From Sphingomonas sp. 3P27F8 (GTDB lineage Bacteria; Pseudomonadota; Alphaproteobacteria; Sphingomonadales; Sphingomonadaceae), in NCBI RefSeq assembly GCF_005502745.1, contig NZ_SCNL01000002.1, forward strand, positions 1-64,000: DNA of 64,000 nucleotides. The letters run 5' to 3'. A program made the translations under genes and the position numbers. Below the pieces are notes generated by a model. That model was given only the letters and a program-made list of their open reading frames with translations. It ran no database searches and was not told the DNA's origin. Shown one piece after another: positions 19,260 through 29,613 of this stretch. Every line of letters begins with the position of its first letter. The stretch's first letter is position 1.

Positions 19260-19538
19260 ATGCCGGACGACGTGCTTAAGGGTTATCGCAAGAGCATCGA
19301 CAATATCGATGCCGCGCTCGTCTGCCTGCTTGCCGAGCGGTTCAAGATCACGCAGGCGGTCGGCCGGCACAAGGCGACCTCGGGCATGCCCCCCGCCGAT
19401 CCCGGCCGTGAGGAGGCGCAGATCACGCGGCTGCGCCAGCTCGCCGAGGATGCCGAGCTGGACCCGGAATTCAGCGAGAAGTTCCTGCGCTTCATCATCG
19501 ACGAGGTGATCCGCCACCACGAGCGGCTGCGGGCCTGA
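19260..19538 (+). CDS. Chorismate mutase (AroQ class)
   Basis: A 92-residue all-helical AroQ-type chorismate mutase that converts chorismate to prephenate for Phe/Tyr synthesis. Active-site residues fit the family: Arg in YRKSIDNID, Arg/Lys in LLAERFKITQAVGRHKA and Glu/Gln in the third helix (FLRFIIDEVIRHHERL). The start ATG 19260 is preceded by a G-rich GGGGGGCGAG. It is a single gene, convergent with the CPBP protease. Confidence 0.92.
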   Translation: MPDDVLKGYRKSIDNIDAALVCLLAERFKITQAVGRHKATSGMPPADPGREEAQITRLRQLAEDAELDPEFSEKFLRFIIDEVIRHHERLRA

Positions 19539-19588
19539 GGCAGCGCGCGCGCCGTGATGCGCGACTGACCTGTCTTTCGGTCGATCGA

Positions 19589-20329
19589 TCATATCCGCCG
19601 CGGCCGCCATGCACCCGTAACCGCGGGGCGGATGACCAGGCTGTTTAGATCGACGATGATATGTGCGGCGATCGCGAGCCACAATGCCCCGCTTGCGAAG
19701 TAGAACGCGACGAAGACGAGACCGGTCAACCCGGTCGCGACCACTCCCGCGATCCCCTGATAACGATGCGCGGCGGCGAACATCAGCGAGGAAACGACGA
19801 ACCCGGCAAGCGCGCTTCCGCTTGCGAGCGCGACCAGCAATGGCAGCGTCAGGCGAAAATACAGCTCCTCCGCCACCCCGGCCACGATCGACAGAACCAC
19901 GCCCCAGCCAAGATCGGCACGGTCGCGCGGCAGAAGCCAGCCGAGTTCGCCGAACATCGGCCCGCGCAGCCCCTTCCGCCGCCACCGAATGAAGGCGATC
20001 GCGCCGCCGATCGTGCTGCCGCCCGCAGCGCCGACCAGCAGCATCCAACCATCGCTCGCAACGATCCAGCCCGCGACCCCGACCTCCCTGGCAAGCCGCT
20101 GAAAGGAAGCCGGCAGCACCCACAAAGCGCGCCATTCGCCCGCGAGCGCCAGCGCAAGGAGCGCTGGCAATGCAAAACCCGCAATCTGGCGGACGGTTAC
20201 GGCGAGATAGGCGCCTGACCGCCCATGCCCGAAATCCAGCCTCAGACGACGCCGCAGATACCAGCTCATCGCGAGCATCGCGACGAGCAGCAGCGCTGCA
20301 ATCACGTCACCGCTCGATGCGATGCTCAC
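19589..20329 (-). CDS. CPBP family intramembrane metalloprotease
   Basis: A 246-residue polytopic membrane protein of the CAAX-protease/bacteriocin-processing (Abi, PF02517) family. The hallmark motifs are present: GVAEELYFRL with the Glu-Glu pair and Arg, a His in FAAAHRYQ, and a final AHIIVDLNS. About seven membrane segments are visible. Substrates of most bacterial CPBP proteins are unknown. The GTG start at 20329 overlaps the end of glpX by 23 bp, so the two are likely co-translated. This makes the protein a downstream passenger of the glpX transcript. Confidence 0.85.
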   Translation of the reverse strand: MSIASSGDVIAALLLVAMLAMSWYLRRRLRLDFGHGRSGAYLAVTVRQIAGFALPALLALALAGEWRALWVLPASFQRLAREVGVAGWIVASDGWMLLVGAAGGSTIGGAIAFIRWRRKGLRGPMFGELGWLLPRDRADLGWGVVLSIVAGVAEELYFRLTLPLLVALASGSALAGFVVSSLMFAAAHRYQGIAGVVATGLTGLVFVAFYFASGALWLAIAAHIIVDLNSLVIRPAVTGAWRPRRI

Positions 20330-21272
20330 CCTTCACCCAGCGCACCGTGCCGGACGAGGCGCGCATCACGACGCTCTCGGTCGTCATCTTGTCACCACGA
20401 CGCTTGACGCCCTCCAGCAGCGAACCATCGGTCACGCCGGTCGCCGCGAAGATGCAATCGCCCTTGGCAAGATCCTTCAGATCATATTGGCGATCGAGAT
20501 CGGTGATGCCCCATTTGCGGGCGCGCGCGCGCTCATCCTCGTTGCGGAACAGCAGCCGCCCCTTGAACTGCCCGCCGACACAGCGCAGCGCGGCACAGGC
20601 CAGCACGCCCTCCGGCGCGCCGCCAGACCCCATGTAGACGTCGATGGTGGTATCGGGATTGGTGGTGGCGATCACACCGGCCACGTCGCCGTCGCCGATC
20701 AGCACGATCCCGCAGCCGATCGCGCGCAGCTCCGCTATCAGCTTTTCGTGACGCGGGCGATCGAGCACGCAGGCCATGATCTCGTTCGGCTCCACGCCCT
20801 TGGCGGCGGCGATCGCCTTGATGTTTTCGGTCGGCGACTTGTCGAGATCGAGGATATTCTCCGGGAAGCCCGGTCCGACAGCCAGCTTGTCCATATAGAC
20901 ATCCGGCGCGTTGAGAAGGCCGCCGGCTTCCGCGATCGCCAGAACCGCCAGGCTGTTCGGCCCGGATTTGGCGCAGATCGTGGTGCCTTCGAGCGGATCG
21001 AGCGCGATATCGATCTTCGGCCCGGTGCCGCTGCCCACCTTTTCGCCGATGAACAGCATCGGCGCCTCGTCCCGCTCACCTTCGCCGATCACGACGGTGC
21101 CGTCCATGTCGAGGCTGTTGAGCGCTTCCCGCATCGCCTCCACGGCGGCGGCGTCGGCCGCCTTCTCGTCACCGCGCCCAACGAGCGTGGACGCGCCGAT
21201 CGCGGCGGCTTCTGTAACACGCACCATTTCGAGCACGAGAACGCGATCGAGAACCTGACTGGCTTTGGGCAT
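20307..21272 (-). CDS. glpX: Fructose-1,6-bisphosphatase class II GlpX
   Basis: A 321-residue class II FBPase producing fructose 6-phosphate in gluconeogenesis. Metal and substrate residues are recognisable in VVIGEGERDEAPML, IDIALDPLEGTTICAKSGPNSLAVLAI and the GDGDVAGVIAT and YMGSGGAPEGVLACAALRCVGG segments. Length and N terminus (SQVLDRVLVLEMVRVTEAAAIGAST) are standard. It is the first gene of a small operon with the CPBP protease. Confidence 0.96.
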   Translation of the reverse strand: MPKASQVLDRVLVLEMVRVTEAAAIGASTLVGRGDEKAADAAAVEAMREALNSLDMDGTVVIGEGERDEAPMLFIGEKVGSGTGPKIDIALDPLEGTTICAKSGPNSLAVLAIAEAGGLLNAPDVYMDKLAVGPGFPENILDLDKSPTENIKAIAAAKGVEPNEIMACVLDRPRHEKLIAELRAIGCGIVLIGDGDVAGVIATTNPDTTIDVYMGSGGAPEGVLACAALRCVGGQFKGRLLFRNEDERARARKWGITDLDRQYDLKDLAKGDCIFAATGVTDGSLLEGVKRRGDKMTTESVVMRASSGTVRWVKGEHRIER

Positions 21273-21317
21273 CGAATTCCCCTTGAGACTTTCCCGCGCC
21301 GATAGGAGGCGCGTGGA

Positions 21318-22907
21318 TCAATGTCGAGATGATGTTTGGTCGATCCAGATCCGGCGCTCGATCCCGATCGCCTCGAGAAACGCCCGATCGTGGCTGACGA
21401 CCAGCAGCGCGCCGTCGAAATCGAGCAGCGCACGCTCAAGAACCTCGATCGAATCCAGATCGAGATGATTGGTCGGCTCGTCGAGCAACAGGAGCCAGGG
21501 CGGCCGCTCACCCGCCAATGCGCAGGCCAACCCCGCACGCAGCCGCTCTCCCCCCGATAGCGCCCCCGCAGGCTTGAGCGCGCCGCGATTGCGAAAAGCG
21601 AAGCGCGCGCACACCGCCCGCGCCTCTCGTTCTTCGAGCGCCGGATTGAGCCGCTGGAGATTGCCCAGGACGGTATCCCCGTCGCCGAGCAACCTCACGT
21701 GCTGATCGAGCATCACCGCGCGCTCGGTGCACCGTACAATGCCGCCATCAGGCGCGATCGCCCCGCTCGCAAGCTTCAGAAATGTCGTCTTGCCAGCGCC
21801 GTTCGCCCCCATGATCGCAACGCGTTCCGGCCCCCGCATCGACAGGGACCACGGGCCGAAGACACGGCCGCCAAAAGCCACGCTCGCCCGCTCGATCGAG
21901 AGCACCGCGGCGTTGGCAGCCAGGCCGGTGGGCGGGAGCGCAATCGTCAGCGGCGTCAACACCTCAACCTGCGCTCGTGCCTCATCCGCCCGGGCACCCG
22001 CATCCGATACCAGCCGTTCGCCAATGCGCCGACCGCGCGCGGCACTGTTTTCCGCCCGCCGCTCCATCGCGCCCAGCAGGATCCGTGGTTCCGATTTTCG
22101 CGCGGCGAAGGCGCGCCCGGCCTTGTCGCGCCGTTCCTGCGCCTCATGCCGCGCTTGCGCCTCGCGCCGGGCCGCACGCAGCCGCGCCTCGCCACGTTCG
22201 AGCTCGCTCGCCGCGCGCTGGCGGTCGGCATCGCGCGCGGCCGCGAACTCGCTCCAGCCACCGCCGACGATGCGGATGCCGATCGGCGTAAGCTCGACGA
22301 TGCGATCCATCTTTTCCAGCAGCGCGCGATCATGGCTCGCCACGATCATCCCGCCGCGCCAGCCGGTGACAAGATCGTTCACCGCGGCGCGGCCCGCCAT
22401 ATCCATATTATTGGTCGGCTCGTCGAGCAGCAGAACGTCGGGGGCCGCAATCCTGAGTCGCGCGATCCCGACGCAGGCGCGCTCACCGCCGCTCAGAGAC
22501 GCAACCGGGCGATCGAGCGCGATATCCGGCAGCCCGACCGCAGCAGTGGCTTGCGCGACACGCGCGTGAAGTTCCCAGTCGGCGGCCGCGAAATCGTCCG
22601 CCCTCCCCTCACCGGCCAGTACGCGCGCCAGCAGCGCAAGCGGCGCGGCGACGCCCAGCGCATCTGCAACGGTTTCGTCGGGTGAACATGCCTGCGCGAG
22701 CGTGCCGATCGTGCCCGCGCGCACGATCGTGCCGGCCGCGGGGTCGGTCGCGCCGGCGATGATCGCAAGCAACGTCGACTTGCCCGCGCCGTTGCGACCT
22801 ACCAGCCCGACGCGCTCGGCGCCGAGGGAAAGCGTCAGATTGTCGAAAAGCCGGTGGCGATCAGGGGTGGCGGCGGCAATTGAATCGAGCGTCAGAAACG
22901 AAGTCAT
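21318..22907 (-). CDS. ABC-F family ATPase (subtype unassigned)
   Basis: A 529-residue soluble duplicated ABC ATPase of the ABC-F class, whose members act on the ribosome. NBD1 has GRNGAGKST, LSGGERACVG and LLLDEPTNNMD. NBD2 has GANGAGKTT, LSGGERLRAG and LLLLDEPTNHLD. The linker (about residues 230-310) is a highly charged Arg/Glu/Ala coiled coil. It differs from EttA and from Uup in this window and lacks the Uup C-terminal extension. The first NBD has Asn-Met in place of the usual His-Leu in its D-loop area. It could be a housekeeping translation factor or a resistance-type ABC-F, and the sequence does not decide. It is a single gene between glpX and dapD on the same strand. Confidence 0.88.
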   Translation of the reverse strand: MTSFLTLDSIAAATPDRHRLFDNLTLSLGAERVGLVGRNGAGKSTLLAIIAGATDPAAGTIVRAGTIGTLAQACSPDETVADALGVAAPLALLARVLAGEGRADDFAAADWELHARVAQATAAVGLPDIALDRPVASLSGGERACVGIARLRIAAPDVLLLDEPTNNMDMAGRAAVNDLVTGWRGGMIVASHDRALLEKMDRIVELTPIGIRIVGGGWSEFAAARDADRQRAASELERGEARLRAARREAQARHEAQERRDKAGRAFAARKSEPRILLGAMERRAENSAARGRRIGERLVSDAGARADEARAQVEVLTPLTIALPPTGLAANAAVLSIERASVAFGGRVFGPWSLSMRGPERVAIMGANGAGKTTFLKLASGAIAPDGGIVRCTERAVMLDQHVRLLGDGDTVLGNLQRLNPALEEREARAVCARFAFRNRGALKPAGALSGGERLRAGLACALAGERPPWLLLLDEPTNHLDLDSIEVLERALLDFDGALLVVSHDRAFLEAIGIERRIWIDQTSSRH

Positions 22908-23039
22908 GAAGCACCGTGCAAGCGGATGAGACGAAGCGGTCGGCGTTGTTCATCCGGTGGTACACGGTGCTTACTCCATTCTTTTCCGGGGATTATAATG
23001 GGGCGGCGCGCCGATCCGCGCAACCACCCGCCCCGCTCT

Positions 23040-23861
23040 TCAATCGCGCAGAAGCTCGTTGATGCTCGTCTTGGACCGCGTCTGCGCATCGACCCGCTTG
23101 ACGATAACCGCACAATAGAGGCCTAGGTTGCCGCCGGTCGAACCTGGCACCACGACCGAATAGGGCGGCACGTGCCCGCGGAAGACCTCACCGGTGGCAC
23201 GATCGATGATCTTGGTCGAGGCGCCGAGATAGACGCCCATCGAGAGCACCGCGCCCTCGCCCACGCGCACGCCTTCCGCCACCTCGGCGCGCGCGCCGAT
23301 GAAGGCGCCATCGCCGATGATGACCGGGTCCGCCTGCAGCGGTTCGAGCACACCACCGATGCCCGCGCCGCCGGAGAGATGGACGTTGCTGCCAATCTGC
23401 GCACAGCTGCCGACCGTCGCCCAGGCATCGATCATCGTCCCCTCGCCCACATGCGCGCCGATGTTGACGAAGCTGGGCATCAGGATCGCGCCCCTGGCGA
23501 CGAACGCGCCGCGCCGGACGATGCTGCCGGGCACGGCGCGGAAGCCGGCCTCGCGGAACTCGCTTTCGCTCCAGCCGGAGAATTTCGACGGCACCTTGTC
23601 AAACCAGTGGCCGGCCCCGGGCCCGTTGTCGATCAGCGCATTGTCGTTGAGCCGGAACGACAGCAGCACCGCCTTCTTCAGCCACTGGTTGACGCGCCAG
23701 CCTCCCTCGCCGTCCGGCTCGGCGACGCGCGCCGCACCGGAATCAAGCAGCACCAGCGCGCGATCGACCGCTGCCCGCACCTCGCCGACGGTGGCCAGGC
23801 CGATCTCCGCGCGATTTTCCCATGCGGCGTCGATCGTCTGTTCAAGCTCGGTAATGCTCAT
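23040..23861 (-). CDS. dapD: 2,3,4,5-tetrahydropyridine-2,6-dicarboxylate N-succinyltransferase DapD
   Basis: A 273-residue DapD of the succinylase branch of lysine and diaminopimelate synthesis. It has the N-terminal helical domain ([13 protein letters not shown]) and a left-handed beta helix of hexapeptide repeats ([44 protein letters not shown]), ending with [27 protein letters not shown]. Start 23861 (MSITELEQ) overlaps the stop of the upstream HAD nucleotidase gene by 4 bp. An earlier in-frame start at 23966 lies inside that gene and is rejected. Confidence 0.97.
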   Translation of the reverse strand: MSITELEQTIDAAWENRAEIGLATVGEVRAAVDRALVLLDSGAARVAEPDGEGGWRVNQWLKKAVLLSFRLNDNALIDNGPGAGHWFDKVPSKFSGWSESEFREAGFRAVPGSIVRRGAFVARGAILMPSFVNIGAHVGEGTMIDAWATVGSCAQIGSNVHLSGGAGIGGVLEPLQADPVIIGDGAFIGARAEVAEGVRVGEGAVLSMGVYLGASTKIIDRATGEVFRGHVPPYSVVVPGSTGGNLGLYCAVIVKRVDAQTRSKTSINELLRD

Positions 23862-24523
23862 GCCCGCTCCAATATATCGTGCAACCAATGGGTGAGATCG
23901 TGGGTGACGTGATCGATGAAGCTGCGGTCGCTGTCCGCCGCCTGCTCGGAGCCGTTGTCCACCCACACGGTCGTCATGCCGATGGCCTTCGCCGGCGCCA
24001 GATTGCGCGCCATGTCATCGACGAACAGCGACTCGCGCGGGTCTATCCCGAACGCCGCGCACAGCCCGGCATAGGCCGATGGCGCCGGCTTGGGCATCAG
24101 GTCCATCGCGTGGATATCGTGCACCGCCTCGAAGGAGGCGCCCAGCCCGAGCCGGTCGAGGACGCGCCGCGCATAGGGGCCGTCGCCGTTGGTGAACACG
24201 ATCTTGCGGCCCGGCAGCTTGGCGATCGCGGCCGCCAGCGGCAGATTCTTCTCCAGCACGTCCATCTCGATATCGTGGACGAAATCGAGATAATGGTGAG
24301 GATCGATCTCATGCTCCGCCATCAGGCCAGCGAGCGTGGTGCCGTGCCCGAGAAAATAAGCCTTCTGAATCCGTCGCGCTTCGGGGAGATCGACGCCGAG
24401 AAGATCGGACACATAGGCCGCCATCTTCACGTCGATCAGCGCGAACAGATCGGCGCTCGCAGGATAGAGCGTGTTGTCCAGATCGAAGATCCAGTTTCGG
24501 ATCGAAGCAAGCGTGGGCGGCAT
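23858..24523 (-). CDS. HAD-family pyrimidine 5'-nucleotidase
   Basis: A 221-residue HAD hydrolase of the Sdt1/Phm8-like pyrimidine 5'-nucleotidase group. Motif I is [11 protein letters not shown], motif II VFTNGDG, and motifs III/IV are KPAPSAY and [19 protein letters not shown]. The cap is helical and inserted after motif I. It would dephosphorylate nucleoside monophosphates or similar small phosphates. Substrate assignment is by family. The start at 24523 has AAGG 8 bases upstream; the in-frame start at 24559 is the alternative. It precedes dapD with a 4-bp overlap and diverges from the LLM gene. Confidence 0.85.
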   Translation of the reverse strand: MPPTLASIRNWIFDLDNTLYPASADLFALIDVKMAAYVSDLLGVDLPEARRIQKAYFLGHGTTLAGLMAEHEIDPHHYLDFVHDIEMDVLEKNLPLAAAIAKLPGRKIVFTNGDGPYARRVLDRLGLGASFEAVHDIHAMDLMPKPAPSAYAGLCAAFGIDPRESLFVDDMARNLAPAKAIGMTTVWVDNGSEQAADSDRSFIDHVTHDLTHWLHDILERA

Positions 24524-24620
24524 CGCGGCGGCCTTAGGCCGGTAAGATCGCAAGGACAACGCCGCGCGCGATCATCATGGGAGGTTGCGGATCGCAACCC
24601 ATCACGCCACATCTGACAGC

Positions 24621-25616
<996 letters not shown>

Positions 25617-25628
25617 CGGCACCCGCGT

Positions 25629-27044
25629 TCAGGCGGCGCGCAACACGCGCGAGCGGCCCGCTTCCTTCGCCGCATAGAGCGCCTGATCCGCCCGTTTGAT
25701 AAGCGCCTCCACCGTCTCATCATCGCGCCGTTCGGCAACGCCGCAGCTCATCGCGAGAAATAGCGATGCATCGTTGTCGATCGGCAACGGCTGATCGCGC
25801 AGGACCATCGCAAGCCGATCACATACCGACGCAGCTATGCCCTGATCGGTTGCGGGGAAGAAGATCATGAACTCGTCGCCACCGATGCGCGCCACGACAT
25901 CCCCCTGCCGAACGCCGTTCGCGATAACGCGCGCAAAGTGAACCAGGGCGCGATCGCCCACATCGTGCCCGAAGCGGTCGTTGATATCCTTGAAGCGATC
26001 GAGATCCAGCACGGCGACGGCGATCCGCTCCTCGTAATGCACCGCCTCGATGCGCTCGTTCAGCGCTCCGCGATGCATCAGGCCGGTAAGCGGATCGGTT
26101 CCGGCGAGCCGGATCAGATCGGCCTCGCGAGCGCGCAGCCTGCGTTCGCTGTCCGCCAATTGGCGCAACAGGCGCGCTCGCGCCGAAAGGCTCGCCGCCA
26201 CCGGCAGGCAGGTCAGCAGAACCATGGCCAGGAAGAATTGCACGAGATGCAGCCGCAATTCGGGCTGCTCGCCGTAGATCGCGAAGGTGGTCTGCGGACG
26301 ATAAACCCCGATCGAACCGGCAACCGCGACGATCAGCAGGGCAAACTGCGTGCCGAGCCGCCCGAGCCGGAAGGCGGCGAGCATCAGCGGCGCGAACAGG
26401 ATGAAGGCTATCGGCCGGCGCGCGACGATGAACACCAGCACCGCCGTTGCCGACACGAGCAGCACGATCGCGATGCATTCGAAATATTCGCGCTTCGAGC
26501 GATTGCGAAGCGCGCGCCAATATTCGCCCCCCAACAGCGAGGTGAAGAAGGGCGTGAAAACGAGCATGCCCAGCGCATCGCTGAAGAACGACAGCCGAAA
26601 CGCCGAGACGAATTCCCGATCGTACCAAAGCCAGGTGACCGTCGCGCCGCCAAGCCCGCCGACGATCGGCGCGATGATTCCGGCCCAGAGGAGAAAGCGA
26701 CCGACGTTCTCGGGAGCGCCCAGCACCTCGTCCGCCCCGATCGCCCGGCGTAATGCATAGGCAGCGATCATTACCTCGGTCGCGTCGATCAGGCCCCAGA
26801 TGATCGGGACGACATGCGCGCCGCTCACGACAAGGTTCGCCAGAAAATTGCCGACAACCGAAATGAGCAGCATGTCGCTCCACGCGACGCGTTTCGGCTG
26901 AAGCAGCATCGCGAGCAGGACCGCGTTGGCCGGCCAGATCGGTGGAACTTCGTGAAGATCGCTGGATAGCCAAACGGTGCCGCTGGCCAGAACGAAGTAT
27001 AGAACGGCGGCGCTCAATGCGGCCGATAGTCTCTCGCGTCCCAT
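25629..27044 (-). CDS. MASE1-GGDEF diguanylate cyclase
   Basis: A 471-residue integral-membrane diguanylate cyclase. Residues about 1-290 form a MASE1 sensor with some eight membrane segments (opening LYFVLASGTVWLSSDLHEVPPIWPANAVLLAMLL). A short coil leads to the GGDEF domain (DPLTGLMHRGAL, VLDLDRFKDINDRFGHDVGD, ARIGGDEFMIF). The intact GGDEF signature predicts c-di-GMP synthesis. The product-inhibition I-site RQGD lies exactly five residues before it. The MASE1 signal is unknown. A 13-bp palindrome covers the ribosome-binding region of this gene. Confidence 0.93.
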   Translation of the reverse strand: MGRERLSAALSAAVLYFVLASGTVWLSSDLHEVPPIWPANAVLLAMLLQPKRVAWSDMLLISVVGNFLANLVVSGAHVVPIIWGLIDATEVMIAAYALRRAIGADEVLGAPENVGRFLLWAGIIAPIVGGLGGATVTWLWYDREFVSAFRLSFFSDALGMLVFTPFFTSLLGGEYWRALRNRSKREYFECIAIVLLVSATAVLVFIVARRPIAFILFAPLMLAAFRLGRLGTQFALLIVAVAGSIGVYRPQTTFAIYGEQPELRLHLVQFFLAMVLLTCLPVAASLSARARLLRQLADSERRLRAREADLIRLAGTDPLTGLMHRGALNERIEAVHYEERIAVAVLDLDRFKDINDRFGHDVGDRALVHFARVIANGVRQGDVVARIGGDEFMIFFPATDQGIAASVCDRLAMVLRDQPLPIDNDASLFLAMSCGVAERRDDETVEALIKRADQALYAAKEAGRSRVLRAA

Positions 27045-27050
27045 AAGCTT

Positions 27051-27063
27051 ATCGGTAACCGAT
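27051..27063 (-). promoter_or_regulatory. Palindrome ATCGGT-A-ACCGAT over the RBS of the GGDEF gene
   Basis: Perfect 6-bp inverted repeat with a single central base, 6 bases upstream of the GGDEF start codon (27044). It could be a protein-binding operator or an RNA hairpin hiding the ribosome-binding site, though a one-base loop disfavours the full RNA stem. The function is inferred from position only. Confidence 0.3.
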
Positions 27064-27106
27064 GATGGCTACCGAATACTTAACGGCCGGGCATAAAGCT
27101 TAATAG

Positions 27107-28486
27107 CTATCCCGCGCCCTGCGCCATCGGCAAGCGCACACGGACGAGCAGACCACCGAGATCCTCGCTCTCTTCAAGCGTGACGGTGCCTTCATATATC
27201 TCGACGACATCGCGGACGATCGCGAGGCCCAGCCCGGTGCCGGGCTTGCCCGTGTCCAGCCGCACGCCGCGATCGAAGGTGCGGATACGCTCCTCCTCGG
27301 GAATGCCCGCACCGTCGTCTTCGACCATCATCTCGACGAACCCGGATTGCGCGGAGACGGTCACGAACACGCTGCCGCCACCGTATTTTGCGGCATTCTC
27401 CACCAGATTGCCCGTGATTTCGTCGAGATCCTGCCGCTCGATATGCGCAATGAGCGTCTTGTCGCCATCCATGTCGATGCGGACGTGGGGATAAAGGCGC
27501 TGCACCGCGCGCTCGACGGATTCGATCGACGGCCAGACTTGCGCCCGACTATGCGCCGAGCCGCGACGGCCGACAGCGCGCGCGCGCGCGAGATGATGGT
27601 CGACCTGGCGCCGCATCGTCCGCGCCTCGCGCACGACGGTTTCGGCAAGGTCATCCGCATCGGCGGTGGCCGCGTTCATGATGACGGTGAGCGGCGTTTT
27701 CAGCGCATGGGCAAGATTGCCGGCATGGCGCCGCGCCTCCTCCGCCTGCACCTCGTTATGCGCGACGAGCGCGTTGAGTTCATGCACCAGCGGCGCAATC
27801 TCCACGGGCAGCTTGCCGGAAATGCGATTGATCCGGCCGCCGCGCATCCGCGCGATCTCCAGCCGCAATTTGCGCAACGGAAGGAGCCCGTAGAAGGTCT
27901 GTATCGCCGCCAGCACGATCAGCCCCAGCCCGAGCAGCAGGAAGCTGCGCACGAGCGTGCGGCGCAGAACATCGATCTGCGCGTCCAGCCCCGCGCGACT
28001 CTGCGCCACCTGAAAGCGCCAGCGTACCGGCGAGCGCGGCAGCGTGACATCGCGTTCGACGACGCGCAGCTTCTCATCGCGAAACTGGGCACTGTCGTAG
28101 GTGTGCACGCTGCGATCGTTGTGATCCGCGCCATATCTAAGCTGACGATCCCACAGCGATCGCGACGGAAACGGCTCCCGCCCGCGCGCCGAAACCTGCC
28201 AGTAGAGGCCGGAATATGGCTCCAGAAACCGCTGGTCCGCCGGCTCGCGATTGAACATCACCTCGCCGTCCGGCCCGATTTCGGCCGAAACGAGCAAGGA
28301 TTGCAGCACATATTCGAGCTGATCGTCGAAATTGCGCGTGACAGCGTTCACCAGCACGCGATCGAGCGCAAAGCCGCCACCGGCGAGCAGCAGCAATATC
28401 CACGCCGCCGCGATCAGGATCATTCGCCGGGTCAGCGATCCTGAACTGCGAATCGGGCGTAGGGAATCCGGCATCTGACCGGTCAT
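27107..28486 (-). CDS. Two-component sensor histidine kinase (PhoQ/EnvZ-like architecture)
   Basis: A 459-residue membrane sensor kinase. TM1 is at about 20-40 (ILIAAAWILLLLAGGGFAL), then a periplasmic sensor of about 140 residues, TM2 (FLLLGLGLIVLAAIQTFYG), a HAMP-like segment, an H-box NLAHALKTPLTV with the phospho-accepting His, an N-box LVENAAKYGG and G-boxes DDGAGIPEE and GTGLGLAIVRD. It pairs with the OmpR-type regulator 14 bp upstream. Start 28486 gives 23 residues before TM1; the upstream in-frame start at 28555 would overlap the regulator gene. The stimulus is unknown. The LAHALKTPL box and the PepSY neighbour resemble PhoQ-like systems sensing metals or envelope stress (inference). 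Confidence 0.9.
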   Translation of the reverse strand: MTGQMPDSLRPIRSSGSLTRRMILIAAAWILLLLAGGGFALDRVLVNAVTRNFDDQLEYVLQSLLVSAEIGPDGEVMFNREPADQRFLEPYSGLYWQVSARGREPFPSRSLWDRQLRYGADHNDRSVHTYDSAQFRDEKLRVVERDVTLPRSPVRWRFQVAQSRAGLDAQIDVLRRTLVRSFLLLGLGLIVLAAIQTFYGLLPLRKLRLEIARMRGGRINRISGKLPVEIAPLVHELNALVAHNEVQAEEARRHAGNLAHALKTPLTVIMNAATADADDLAETVVREARTMRRQVDHHLARARAVGRRGSAHSRAQVWPSIESVERAVQRLYPHVRIDMDGDKTLIAHIERQDLDEITGNLVENAAKYGGGSVFVTVSAQSGFVEMMVEDDGAGIPEEERIRTFDRGVRLDTGKPGTGLGLAIVRDVVEIYEGTVTLEESEDLGGLLVRVRLPMAQGAG

Positions 28487-28499
28487 CGGCCGGCGCCGG

Positions 28500-29165
28500 T
28501 CAGGCCGCCGGTTCTTCCAGACTATAACCCAGCCCACGGATCGTGGTGATGACATCTTGGCCGAGCTTCTTGCGGATGCGGGTGACGAACACCTCGATCG
28601 TATTCGAATCGCGATCGAAATCCTGATCGTAAATATGCTCGATCAGCTCGGTGCGGCTGACAACCTTGCCCTTGTGATGCAGCAGGTAGCTCAACAGCTT
28701 GTATTCCTGCGCCGTCAGCTTGACCGGCTCGCCGGCGCGGGTGACCTTCCCGGAGCGGGTGTCGAGGCGGACGTCGCCGGCGGTGAGCTCGGACGACGCA
28801 TTGCCCGAGGCGCGGCGGATCAGCGCGCGGAGCCGCGCGATCAATTCCTCGGTCTGGAACGGTTTGGCCACATAATCATCGGCGCCCGCATCAAGCCCGG
28901 CGACCTTGTCCGACCAGCTATCCCGCGCGGTGAGCACGAGCACGGGCATCGTCTTGCCCTCCTTGCGCCATCGATCGAGCACGGTCAGCCCGTCGATCTC
29001 GGGCAGGCCGAGATCGAGAACGATCGCGTCATAATTTTCGGTCGAGCCAAGGAAGTGCCCCTCCTCCCCGTCGGTGGCGAGGTCGATCGCATAGCCGGCG
29101 CCTTCCAGCGTATTCTTGAGTTGCTGGCCGAGGTTCGGCTCGTCTTCGACGATCAGGACGCGCAT
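28500..29165 (-). CDS. OmpR/PhoP-family response regulator
   Basis: A 221-residue DNA-binding response regulator. The receiver domain has the acidic pair in VEDE, phospho-acceptor Asp in VLDLGLPEIDG (about 51), Thr in LTARD and Lys in AKPFQTEEL. The C-terminal winged helix covers about 125-218 (LTAQEYKLLSYLLHHKGKVVSRTELIEHIYDQDFDRDSNTIEVFVTRIRKKLG). It is the first gene of an operon with the sensor kinase. The PepSY gene lies upstream on the same strand. Confidence 0.95.
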   Translation of the reverse strand: MRVLIVEDEPNLGQQLKNTLEGAGYAIDLATDGEEGHFLGSTENYDAIVLDLGLPEIDGLTVLDRWRKEGKTMPVLVLTARDSWSDKVAGLDAGADDYVAKPFQTEELIARLRALIRRASGNASSELTAGDVRLDTRSGKVTRAGEPVKLTAQEYKLLSYLLHHKGKVVSRTELIEHIYDQDFDRDSNTIEVFVTRIRKKLGQDVITTIRGLGYSLEEPAA

Positions 29166-29240
29166 ATTGTCTCCCTGGGTTACGCCTATGGCGTTAACAC
29201 CGAACCGGCCGTGAGGGAATTCACCTGTCGCTTTGCTGAA

Positions 29241-29540
29241 TCAGCGGCCGGTACGCCCGATCACCTGCCCGGTCCGGCCATCGACATCGATCCAGATCAC
29301 GGTGCCGTCGCGCAGGAATTTCAGCGTGTAAACGCCGCTCGGCAGTTCGAGATCGAAGCCGATATATTGCGCCCCCTTCATCGTCGGCACGATGCGACGC
29401 TCGATCTCCTTGAGCGGCAGAATCCTGCCCTGCCGCGTCGCCTGCCAGGCCGCGCTCGCCTCGCGCCCCTGATCCGGCTGCCCCGCGAGCGCGGGTCCGG
29501 CGACGAGCAGCAGCAATATGGAACCTGTCCCGATCCTCAT
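29241..29540 (-). CDS. Exported PepSY-domain protein
   Basis: A 99-residue secreted protein. A signal peptide (IGTGSILLLLVAGPALAG) is followed by a single PepSY domain (GRILPLKEIERRIVPTMKGAQYIGFDLELPSGVYTLKFLRDGTVIWIDVDGRTGQVI). Such small PepSY proteins are often encoded next to two-component systems and are thought to modulate protease or sensor activity in the periplasm. It is 75 bp upstream of the response regulator on the same strand, so it is probably the first gene of the operon. ATG 29540 is chosen over an upstream in-frame TTG (29564). Confidence 0.82.
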   Translation of the reverse strand: MRIGTGSILLLLVAGPALAGQPDQGREASAAWQATRQGRILPLKEIERRIVPTMKGAQYIGFDLELPSGVYTLKFLRDGTVIWIDVDGRTGQVIGRTGR

Positions 29541-29613
29541 CTCGGCAAGCGGGATAGCCGGCAAGGATTGAACAGCCCGTGAACATGACCAGCGGCCGCC
29601 CGGCCCGACGCGA

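Noticed and set aside
22998..23034. GC-rich inverted repeat between dapD and the ABC-F gene as a terminator
   Set aside because: The stem is interrupted, the loop is long and there is no U tract, so it was not listed.
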